NCBI RefSeq assembly: GCF_900098745.1
Contig: NZ_FQTT01000012.1
Span: 62,001 to 126,000 of the forward strand
DNA length: 64,000 nucleotides
Direction of reading: 5' to 3'
DNA from: Actinomyces glycerinitolerans
GTDB taxonomy: Bacteria; Actinomycetota; Actinomycetes; Actinomycetales; Actinomycetaceae
Shown: piece by piece, positions 37,471 to 44,340 of the stretch
How the letters are laid out: each line of letters begins with the position of its first letter
How positions within the stretch are numbered: the stretch's first letter is position 1
The notes under the pieces: model-generated
Databases searched by the model: none
What the model was told of the DNA's origin: nothing
Seen by the model: the letters and a program-made list of their open reading frames with translations, nothing else
Position numbers and translations under genes: made by a program

Positions 37471-38079
37471 TCAAGGCGATTCGATGTTGATCAGGCCGGC
37501 GACGAGGGCACGAGCCGTCGTTTCGCAGCGCCCTGGTTCGGGGAGGTCCTCTGGTGTGAGCGCCGCGGTGAGCGTGGCGCCGTGCAGGAACGCCGTGATG
37601 CTGAACCGCCCGACGTCAAGCGGAGCGCGAAGCCGCTGTTCGCACTCGGTTAGGAGACGGGCGATTCGCTCCGACCATCGCGCGACGGCCGCCGTCTTCT
37701 GCTCCAGCCCCGACTTGACCGCCGGTGCTTGGGACGCTACAAGGACCGTGACGACGGCGAGCTCGCGGAAGTCGGTGTCCTCACGGAGCCTGCGCAGGTA
37801 GTCCGCCAGGAACGTCGTGAGCCGCGCCTCCGGCGGTGCTGAGGTGTCTAGCACGGCCAAGAGCGCCTCACCCCGGCTGTGCCATTGTTCGGCCAGGACG
37901 GCGTCCAGCAGCTCCCGCTTGCCGGTGAAGTGGTGGTAAACGGCGCCGCGAGTCACGTTTGCGCCGCGCGCCACCTCGACGAGCGAGCAGCCCTCCCAGC
38001 CGTCCTGTGCGAAGCGGTGCAAGGCGGAGTGGATGATGGCTTTACGGGTCTCGGCGGCCTCGGCGGCGGTGCGACGCAT
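37471..38079 (-). CDS. TetR-family repressor of the MFS exporter
   Basis: This is a TetR/AcrR regulator of 202 residues. The DNA-binding domain is near the N-terminus (AIIHSALHRFAQDGWEGCSLVEVARGANVTRGAVYHHFTGKRELL, residues 14-58), with an AcrR-like ligand domain behind it (LTTFLADYLRRLREDTDF). ATG 38079 lies just downstream of a perfect inverted repeat likely to be its operator. It should repress itself and the MFS gene until a ligand binds. The divergent antitoxin gene starts about 60 bp beyond the operator. Confidence 0.88.
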   Translation of the reverse strand: MRRTAAEAAETRKAIIHSALHRFAQDGWEGCSLVEVARGANVTRGAVYHHFTGKRELLDAVLAEQWHSRGEALLAVLDTSAPPEARLTTFLADYLRRLREDTDFRELAVVTVLVASQAPAVKSGLEQKTAAVARWSERIARLLTECEQRLRAPLDVGRFSITAFLHGATLTAALTPEDLPEPGRCETTARALVAGLINIESP

Positions 38080-38082
38080 GCT

Positions 38083-38098
38083 TACAGGCAACCCTGTA
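38083..38098. promoter_or_regulatory. putative TetR operator
   Basis: TACAGG (38083-38088), four bases, then CCTGTA (38093-38098) is a perfect 6+4+6 inverted repeat immediately upstream of the tetR start. Its position suggests autoregulation. Confidence 0.6.
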
Positions 38099-38160
38099 TG
38101 TATAACTTCGTCAAGTGTCTGTGCGGCACGCAGACCGCCGGTGTGGCAACAATTGTTGCT

Positions 38161-38442
38161 ATGTCGGTCGACGCCTTCATGCCGCTGCGCGACGTGAAGA
38201 ACTACCTGTCCGAGGTCGTCGGCCAGGTGGAGCGGGAGCACAGCCGCGTGACGATCACTCGGCACGGGCGCCCCGCCCCAGTCGTCATCTCTGTCGATGG
38301 TCCGGAGTCGGTTGAGGAGACGCTCGACATCCTTAGCCGTCCCGCGCTAATCGAGCGGATCCGCGCAGGAGCGGATGATTTGGGTGCTCAGCGGGTGGAG
38401 ACAGTCAGCAAGGACGAGTTGGTCGACTCCCAGAAGGGGTGA
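38161..38442 (+). CDS. Phd/YefM-type antitoxin
   Basis: This is a 93-residue antitoxin of a type II toxin-antitoxin pair. The N-terminal Phd/YefM DNA-binding fold is clear (MPLRDVKNYLSEVVGQVEREHSRVTITRHGRPAPVVIS), and the C-terminal part that would neutralise the toxin is present (LDILSRPALIERIRAG). A RelE-type toxin gene normally follows within a few bases. Here the downstream start codon leads into a short frame that runs into a mobile element, so the antitoxin seems to be an orphan. Confidence 0.85.
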   Translation: MSVDAFMPLRDVKNYLSEVVGQVEREHSRVTITRHGRPAPVVISVDGPESVEETLDILSRPALIERIRAGADDLGAQRVETVSKDELVDSQKG

Positions 38443-38446
38443 GTCC

Positions 38447-38545
38447 GTGCCTTACACGCTCGCGGCCTTACACGCTCGCGCTAGGTCCTGTTGTGTAAGT
38501 GCTTGGGTGGCGGTGCGCGGTTGGGTGGCGGTGTGTGGCTGTTGA
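38447..38545 (+). pseudogene. possible toxin remnant truncated by the MITE
   Basis: A GTG four bases after the antitoxin stop, with AAGGGG upstream, is placed like a coupled toxin start. It reads VPYTLAALHARAR, similar to the first residues of RelE-like toxins, then enters the MITE at 38485 and stops at 38543-38545 after 32 codons. A 15-bp tandem duplication (CCTTACACGCTCGCG) also sits here. The assignment is weak because the same bases encoded the old C-terminus of the opposite-strand nucleotidyltransferase gene. Confidence 0.3.
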
Positions 38546-38741
38546 GCCTTCCGGTTGGACCGCTTGTTCCCCGGTTGGACCCCTGTTCCCCGGTTGGACC
38601 GCCGTAGCCGCCGGTTACAGCGGTCCAACGGGGCGTGGGCGGTCCAACGGGGCGTGGGCGGTCCAACGGGGCGTGGGCGGTCCAACGGGGCGGTGCAAGA
38701 CCCACTCGCCCCACCAGCACAAACGACTTACACAACACGAC
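38485..38741. mobile_element. MITE-like element, 257 bp, with CTAG target duplication
   Basis: Terminal inverted repeats GTCCTGTTGTGTAAGT (38485-38500) and its near-perfect complement (38726-38741; 15 of 16 match) are flanked by CTAG on both sides (38481-38484, 38742-38745). IS5-family elements duplicate YTAR, including CTAG, so this may be a non-autonomous IS5-family derivative. It has no transposase. The interior is a fold-back array: three GGTTGGACC units (38553, 38573, 38592), then four GGTCCAACG units (38622, 38641, 38660, 38679), 19-20 bp apart. Confidence 0.8.
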
Positions 38742-39186
38742 CTAGGGAAGCTCCGGTCGTCGTGGCAGGGCCGCTGCCGACGGAGATCACGTCGACGGGC
38801 ACCGTCAGTAGATCTGACACCTCCTCCTCAAGTTCCAGCAGGATCAGGATGTCCGCATCTGGTGAAAAACGGACCAGCAGGTCGATGTCCGAGTCTGGGC
38901 GATCCTCGCCGCTGGTTACGGAGCCGAACGCGCCGATAACCTCGCATCCATGCGAACCGGCCAACGCGATGACCTCTTTGCGCGCAGCGCGCAGCAGAAC
39001 TGAGGGGCGCACCTGTAACGCCTTTCGCAGCCGCTCCCGTGTGTCAGCGGACGGATGGCGCGCGCCGGACTCGATGGCGGCAATGAGTGGTTGGCTGACA
39101 CCGGTGCGGTCCGCGAGTTCGCGTTGGCTCAGCCCCGCCGCGTGGCGACGGAAGCGGATCCAGTCACGTTCGGTGCGCTGTGTCAC
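38728..39186 (-). CDS. XRE-HTH/minimal nucleotidyltransferase fusion, 3' end altered by the MITE
   Basis: An N-terminal XRE helix-turn-helix (LSQRELADRTGVSQPLIAAIESGARHPSADTRERL) is joined to a MNT-type nucleotidyltransferase core with GAFGSVTSG and DSDIDLLVRF. Such proteins are often antitoxins of HEPN/MNT modules, but no HEPN gene is adjacent. The last residues (LGRVV) and the stop codon are encoded by the right end of the MITE. Removing the MITE and one CTAG restores a reading ASLARACKAASV before a stop, so the gene was longer before insertion. GTG 39186 is the likely start. Confidence 0.78.
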   Translation of the reverse strand: MTQRTERDWIRFRRHAAGLSQRELADRTGVSQPLIAAIESGARHPSADTRERLRKALQVRPSVLLRAARKEVIALAGSHGCEVIGAFGSVTSGEDRPDSDIDLLVRFSPDADILILLELEEEVSDLLTVPVDVISVGSGPATTTGASLGRVV

Positions 39187-39259
39187 GCATCCATGATAAC
39201 GCGTGTGTGATCGCCGAGTGTGGCCTCCGGGCTGCAGACCGACCGGCGTCGATGGGGTA

Positions 39260-39332
39260 CGGCACGTAACTTCTACCGATCTCGGCACGTAAGATCAACC
39301 GACTTCGGCATGTAACTTCTACCGATCTCGGT
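39260..39332 (+). repeat. short tandem repeat, 23-bp period (copy 2)
   Basis: Three ACCGANNTCGG cores start at 39275, 39298 and 39321, exactly 23 bp apart, with GTAAGATC or GTAACTTC in the spacers. The 22 bp at 39281-39302 are identical to 2495-2516. Orientation relative to the plus strand is the same in both copies. This copy lies between the divergent nucleotidyltransferase and phosphofructokinase genes. Confidence 0.75.
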
Positions 39333-39455
39333 GGAGGGTGGGCACGGGGACGGGTTGGGGCTGGGGTTGGCGTTGGGGTGAGGATTCCGGGCGCGCGGGG
39401 GCGGCATCCCGATAGGATGGCCGCGATAAGCCCCATCACCTACGAAAGGTTTCCG

Positions 39456-40688
39456 ATGTCGATCCGTCGCGTCGCCCTCCTCACCGCGGGCGGCTTCGCC
39501 CCCTGTCTGTCCGCCGCCGTAGGCGACCTCATCGAGCGCTACACCGAGGTCGCCCCCGACGTCGAGATCATCGCCTACCAGTACGGCTACCACGGCCTGC
39601 TCACCGGCAACTACGTCGTCATCGACGAGGAGGGCCGCAAGAACGCGGGCGTGCTGCGCCAGTACGGCGGCTCCCCGATCGGCAACTCCCGCGTCAAGCT
39701 CACCAACGCCAAGAACCTCGTCGAGCGCGGCCTGGTCAAGGAGGGCGTGGACCCGCTCGCCTTCGCCGCCGAGCGGCTGCGCGAGGACGGCGTCGACGTG
39801 CTGCACACCATCGGTGGAGACGACACCAACACCACCGCCGCCGACCTGGCCGCCTACCTGCGCGACCACGACTACGACCTGACCGTCGTCGGCCTGCCCA
39901 AGACCATCGACAACGACATCGTTCCGATCCGCCAGTCGCTGGGCGCCTGGACCGCCGCCGAGCAGGGCGCCGGCTTCGCCCTCAACGTCATCGGCGAGCA
40001 CCGCTCCAACCCGCGCATGCTGATCGTCCACGAGTGCATGGGTCGCAACTGCGGTTACCTCACCGCCGAGACCGCCCGCCGCTACCACGAGCTGCTCAAG
40101 GACCGCCAGTGGGCCCCCTCGCTGGGCCTGACCAAGGAGCGCTGGGACGTGCACGCCGTGTTCGTGCCGGAGGCCAAGCTGGACATCGCCGCCGAGGCCG
40201 AGCGCCTCAAGGCCATCATGGACGAGCAGGGCAACGTCAACATCTTCCTGTCCGAGGGCGCCGGCGTCCCCGAGATCATCGCGGAGATGGAGGCCAAGGG
40301 TGAAGAGGTCCAGCGCGACCCCTTCGGCCACGTCAAGCTCGACACCATCAACCCCGGCCAGTGGTTCGCCCGCCAGTTCGCCGACAAGATCGGCGCCGAG
40401 AAGGTCATGGTGCAGAAGTCCGGCTACTACTCGCGCGCCGCCGCCGCCAACGAGGAGGACCTGGCCCTGATCAAGCAGATGTGCGACCTCGCCGTCGACT
40501 GCGCCCTGCGCGGCGAGCCCGGTGTCATCGGCCAGGACGAGGAGAACGGCGACCAGCTCGGCGCCATCGCCTTCGAGCGCATTGCCGGCGGCAAGCCCTT
40601 CGACATCACCCAGCAGTGGTTCGTCGACCTGATGGCCGAGCTCGGCCAGAACCTCGAGCCCGCCGCCGCCACGGACGGCGAGGCCTGA
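39456..40688 (+). CDS. pfp: pyrophosphate-dependent 6-phosphofructokinase
   Basis: This enzyme phosphorylates fructose-6-phosphate in glycolysis. The donor is judged to be PPi, not ATP, from two diagnostic positions: GGDDT at residues 120-124, where ATP enzymes have GGDGT, and PKTIDND at 148-154, where ATP enzymes have PGTIDND. The reaction is therefore reversible and saves ATP. The 410-residue length fits the PPi group. PPi-type activity has been reported for oral Actinomyces. ATG 39456 follows GAAAGG. The gene is monocistronic and followed by a strong terminator. Confidence 0.93.
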   Translation: MSIRRVALLTAGGFAPCLSAAVGDLIERYTEVAPDVEIIAYQYGYHGLLTGNYVVIDEEGRKNAGVLRQYGGSPIGNSRVKLTNAKNLVERGLVKEGVDPLAFAAERLREDGVDVLHTIGGDDTNTTAADLAAYLRDHDYDLTVVGLPKTIDNDIVPIRQSLGAWTAAEQGAGFALNVIGEHRSNPRMLIVHECMGRNCGYLTAETARRYHELLKDRQWAPSLGLTKERWDVHAVFVPEAKLDIAAEAERLKAIMDEQGNVNIFLSEGAGVPEIIAEMEAKGEEVQRDPFGHVKLDTINPGQWFARQFADKIGAEKVMVQKSGYYSRAAAANEEDLALIKQMCDLAVDCALRGEPGVIGQDEENGDQLGAIAFERIAGGKPFDITQQWFVDLMAELGQNLEPAAATDGEA

Positions 40689-40717
40689 GCCGCCGGCTCA
40701 TCCACAACCCAGTTAGA

Positions 40718-40760
40718 GGGGGCGGGCGGACGCGGGAGAACGCGTCCGCCCGCCCCCTTC
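40718..40760 (+). terminator. pfp terminator hairpin
   Basis: A perfect 17-bp stem (40718-40734 with 40741-40757) and a 6-base loop GGAGAA are followed by TTC, 29 bp after the pfp stop. Confidence 0.8.
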
Positions 40761-40874
40761 TGGGCTCGCTGTGCGCAACAAGACGCCGAAGGGGAGCCCG
40801 GCCGACGGCGTGCCCTGCGTCCCACCTTTCGGCGTGACGGTTCGGCAGCGGTCCCGCACGCCTATGCTGACCCC

Positions 40875-42218
40875 ATGATGAACGAGCTCCAGGTACCCGG
40901 CGGGGCGGCCGGCTGGCGCCAGCACCACGCCGCCCAGCAGCCCCGCTACCCGGACCCGCAGGCGCTGGCCGACGCCGCGGCCGACCTGCGCACCCGGCCG
41001 CCACTGGTGTTCGCCGGCGAGGTCGACTCGTTGCGCGAGAAGATGGTGCTGGCCTCCCAGGGGCGCGCCTTCGTGCTCATGGGCGGGGACTGCGCCGAGT
41101 CCTTCCACGACAACACCGCCGTCAACATCCGCCTGAAGCTGCAAACCATTCTGCAAATGGCGGCGGTGCTCACCTACGGCGCCTCCACCCCGGTGGTCAA
41201 GATCGGCCGCATGGCCGGCCAGTACGCCAAGCCGCGCAGCTCGGACACGGAGACCCGCGACGGTGTCACCCTGCCCTCCTACCGCGGCGACTCCGTCAAC
41301 GACCACGCCTTCACCGCCGAGGCCCGTATCCCCGACCCGCAGCGCATGGTCGACGCCTACCTGCGCGCCGGCACCACCCTGAACCTGATCCGCTCCTTCA
41401 CGATGGGCGGCTACGCGGACCTGCGTGAAGTCCACTCCTGGAACCGCGGCTTCACCGCGAACCCCGCCTACAAGCGCTTCGAGTCCTTCGCCGAGGAGAT
41501 CGACCGGGCCATGCGCTTCATGGAGGCCGCCGGCGTCGACTTCGAAGCCCTGCGCCAGGTCGACTTCTACGCCGCGCACGAGGCGCTCCTGCTGGAGTAC
41601 GAGGACGCCATGACGCGCGAGGACTCCCGCAGTGGGCGCCTTTACGACACCTCCGCCCACTTCCTGTGGGTGGGGGAGCGCACTCGCGGTGCCGACGACG
41701 CCCACGTCGCACTGCTGGCGGGCGTGCACAACCCGGTGGGCGTCAAGATCGGCCCGACGACGACCCGCGATGAGCTGCTGTCCCTGATCGACCACCTCAA
41801 CCCGGATGGGGACCCCGGCCGGCTCAGCCTGATCACCCGCATGGGTGCCGACCGCATCCGCGACGTGCTGCCGCCCCTGGTGGAGATCGTCCGCGCCGAC
41901 GGCCGACCGGTCACCTGGATCACCGACCCCATGCACGGCAACACCATCACCTCTGAAAACGGCTACAAGACCCGCCGCTTCGACACGATCATGGACGAGG
42001 TGCGCGGCTTCTTCGAGGTACACCGGGCGCTGGGCACCGTGCCCGCCGGCATTCACGTGGAGCTCACCGGAGACGACGTCACCGAGGTCCTCGGCGGCGG
42101 CGAGCACATTGACGAGGCCGGGCTGGCGCGCCGCTACGAGACGCTCGTGGACCCGCGGCTGAACCACCAGCAGTCCCTGGAGATGGCCTTCGAGGTGGCG
42201 GAGATGCTCCGCGGCTGA
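40875..42218 (+). CDS. aroG: 3-deoxy-7-phosphoheptulonate synthase, class II
   Basis: This is the first enzyme of the shikimate pathway, joining phosphoenolpyruvate and erythrose-4-phosphate. The 447-residue product is the plant/actinobacterial class II type: LVFAGEVDSLREKM, LMGGDCAESF with the metal-site Cys, GRMAGQYAKPRS, VGVKIGPTTT, WITDPMHGNT and ELTGDDVTEVLGG. Two adjacent ATG codons (40875, 40878) are equivalent. It is convergent with the kinase gene. The aroG, pknL and idsA neighbourhood matches that seen around Rv2173-Rv2178c in Mycobacterium tuberculosis. Confidence 0.95.
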   Translation: MMNELQVPGGAAGWRQHHAAQQPRYPDPQALADAAADLRTRPPLVFAGEVDSLREKMVLASQGRAFVLMGGDCAESFHDNTAVNIRLKLQTILQMAAVLTYGASTPVVKIGRMAGQYAKPRSSDTETRDGVTLPSYRGDSVNDHAFTAEARIPDPQRMVDAYLRAGTTLNLIRSFTMGGYADLREVHSWNRGFTANPAYKRFESFAEEIDRAMRFMEAAGVDFEALRQVDFYAAHEALLLEYEDAMTREDSRSGRLYDTSAHFLWVGERTRGADDAHVALLAGVHNPVGVKIGPTTTRDELLSLIDHLNPDGDPGRLSLITRMGADRIRDVLPPLVEIVRADGRPVTWITDPMHGNTITSENGYKTRRFDTIMDEVRGFFEVHRALGTVPAGIHVELTGDDVTEVLGGGEHIDEAGLARRYETLVDPRLNHQQSLEMAFEVAEMLRG

Positions 42219-42230
42219 GTCGGCCCGGGC

Positions 42231-44282
42231 TCAGATCACGTTCACCGTCACCTGTGAGCCCTTCTCCACGCTCTGCCCGGCCGACGGGTCGGTGGAGTGA
42301 ACCGTGTCGAACAAGCCGCCCATGACACGGGAGACCTGCGGGTCCAGCCCCGCGTCCTCCAGCGCGGTCACGGCCTCGCGCTCGCTCATCCCGACGACGT
42401 CGGGCACGTTCACCTTCTCCGGCCCCTTGGACACGACTACGTCCACCGCGTCGCCGTGGTGGTAGCCCTCCGCCCCCGAGGCCGGGCTGGAGGAGATGAT
42501 CATTCCCGAGGCCACATCGTCGGAGTAGGCCTCCGACTGGGTGCCGAGCGTGAGCCCGGCCGCCTCCAGCGTGGTGGTGGCGTCCTCCACGCTCATGCCG
42601 GTCACGTCCGGGACCGTGGCGGGCTGGCGCCCCAGGGACACGACGATCGCCACGGCGGAGGAGTGATCCACCGTGCTGCCCGACTGCGGCTCGCAGGAAA
42701 TCACCATGCCGGAGGCGACGTCGTCGGAGTAGGTCTTGGTCACCGCCCCGAGCGTGAGGCCCGCGTCCACGATCGCGCTGGTGGCATCCTCCTGAGTGGA
42801 ACCGACGACGTCGGGCACGACCTTCTGCTCAATGCCGCGGGATATCACCGGCGTAACCGCCTGGCCGGGGTGCAGCCGGGTGTCGGCGCCGGGGGAGCAG
42901 GAAATCACCGAGTCCGCGGGCACCGTGTCGGAGTAGGCGCGGGTGGGGGCGCCCCACACCAGTCCGGCCGCCTCGACCGCATCCTGTGCATCCTGTGCGC
43001 TCATCCCCACGATCTGCGGCACCGGGACGGTGCGGCCGGGGCCGGCCGTGAAGTACCAGGCGCCCCCGCTTCCGACCGCCGCCAGCAGCAGTGCGGCGGC
43101 GATCACGGCGCGTCGGCGCGGGCGCCGCGCGGAGTGGCGGGCCACCGGTTGCGTGTTCTGCGTGTCCGCGCCGCGGGACAGCCGACTGCGGTCCAGGGCG
43201 CGCGTGGTGCCGTCCCGGCCGCCGGCCGCCCCGTCCGGGGCGATGGAACCGATGGGCAGGGAGACGGTGCGCAGCCCGGCACCCGGGGTGGCCGCGTCGG
43301 CGGCGGCCTCGGCGGCGTCCGCATCGGATTCGGTGCCGTCGGTGACCAGCATCGCGGTGCGGGCCGCTTCGGCGTTAGCGGCCAGCACCTCCTGGGTGCG
43401 CACCGAGCCGGTGGCGCCGCCGCGCTTGACGGCCAACTCCGCCTCGCTCAGGGTGGAGACGATCTGCCGCAGTCGGTCCAGGGCGGTGTCGGCGTCGTCC
43501 AGCCGGGAGTGCGGATCGCGGCGCGTCATCGCCGCGACCAGCTCGTCCACGCTCTCGGGCAGGTCGGGTACCCGCAGCGAGGGGGCGGGAATGTCCTCGT
43601 GCACGTTGCGGAAGGCGATCTGGATGGGTGTGTCCGCCTCGAAGGGCTGGACGCCGGTGAGCAGCTCATACAGGATCACGCCGACGGAGAAGACGTCGGC
43701 GCAGGGGGCGGAGGAGCCGGTGGTGATCAACTCCGGCGCCAGGTAGGCGACCGTGCCCAGCACGTTCCCGGTGGTGGTCTGGGCGACCTCGGTGACGGCG
43801 CGGGCCAAGCCGAAGTCGGCGACCTTGGCGACCGAGCCGTCGGCGGGCAGCAGCACGTTCTCCGGCTTGACGTCGCGGTGGACCAGGCCGGCGCGGTGAG
43901 CCGCCCCCAGCGGCCCCAGGATCTGGGCGGTCAGCCCGAGCGCCTCACGCACGGTCAACGGGCCGGAGGCGATCAGATCGCGCAGATTGGGGCCCTCCAC
44001 CAGTTCCATCACCAGATAGGCGATGCCGTCCAGGCTGCCCTGGTCGTAGACGGCCACGACCCCCGGGTTGGACAACCGCGCCGCCGCGCGGGCCTCGCGG
44101 CGGAACCGGGCCACGAAGTCCGGGGAGTCCGCCAGGTGCGGGTGCATGAGCTTGAGGGCCACCATGCGGTCCAGGCGGCGGTCATGCGCCCGGTAGATGG
44201 TGGCCATGCCCCCACGGGCCACGCGGTCGACGATCTCGTAGCGAGCGTCGACCAGCCGGCCGATGAGAGGATCCTTGGTCAC
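42231..44282 (-). CDS. pknL: serine/threonine protein kinase with four PASTA domains
   Basis: This is a transmembrane Hanks-type kinase of 683 residues. The kinase domain has the Lys44 ATP site (MVALKLMH), a glycine loop (VARGGMATIY), HRDVKPEN at 135-142, DFG at 156-158 and GTVAYLAPE. After a juxtamembrane region comes one membrane helix (residues about 393-413), then four PASTA repeats (PQIVGMSAQDAQDAV, PDVVGSTQEDATSAI, PDVTGMSVEDATTTL, PDVVGMSEREAVTAL) that sense cell-wall fragments. Position beside aroG and idsA suggests PknL rather than PknB, although mycobacterial PknL lacks PASTA. Confidence 0.9.
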   Translation of the reverse strand: MTKDPLIGRLVDARYEIVDRVARGGMATIYRAHDRRLDRMVALKLMHPHLADSPDFVARFRREARAAARLSNPGVVAVYDQGSLDGIAYLVMELVEGPNLRDLIASGPLTVREALGLTAQILGPLGAAHRAGLVHRDVKPENVLLPADGSVAKVADFGLARAVTEVAQTTTGNVLGTVAYLAPELITTGSSAPCADVFSVGVILYELLTGVQPFEADTPIQIAFRNVHEDIPAPSLRVPDLPESVDELVAAMTRRDPHSRLDDADTALDRLRQIVSTLSEAELAVKRGGATGSVRTQEVLAANAEAARTAMLVTDGTESDADAAEAAADAATPGAGLRTVSLPIGSIAPDGAAGGRDGTTRALDRSRLSRGADTQNTQPVARHSARRPRRRAVIAAALLLAAVGSGGAWYFTAGPGRTVPVPQIVGMSAQDAQDAVEAAGLVWGAPTRAYSDTVPADSVISCSPGADTRLHPGQAVTPVISRGIEQKVVPDVVGSTQEDATSAIVDAGLTLGAVTKTYSDDVASGMVISCEPQSGSTVDHSSAVAIVVSLGRQPATVPDVTGMSVEDATTTLEAAGLTLGTQSEAYSDDVASGMIISSSPASGAEGYHHGDAVDVVVSKGPEKVNVPDVVGMSEREAVTALEDAGLDPQVSRVMGGLFDTVHSTDPSAGQSVEKGSQVTVNVI

Positions 44283-44340
44283 GTAGCCGAGTGTACGGGG
44301 CTCGCACGCCCCGGTGCGTCAGGGGCCGCCGCGCCCGCAG

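Noticed and set aside
38447-38545. A functional small toxin gene
   Set aside because: Only the first codons could be toxin-derived, and most of the frame is encoded by the MITE. It is kept only as a possible remnant.
38553-38687. Regular repeats that might be a CRISPR array
   Set aside because: Units are only about 9 bp, orientation flips in the middle, spacers on the right are nearly identical, and no cas gene is present. The array lies inside an element with terminal repeats and target duplications.
42231-44282. Naming the kinase pknB outright
   Set aside because: PASTA repeats suggest PknB, but no penicillin-binding protein, rodA or FHA genes are adjacent; the neighbours fit pknL. The question is left open.
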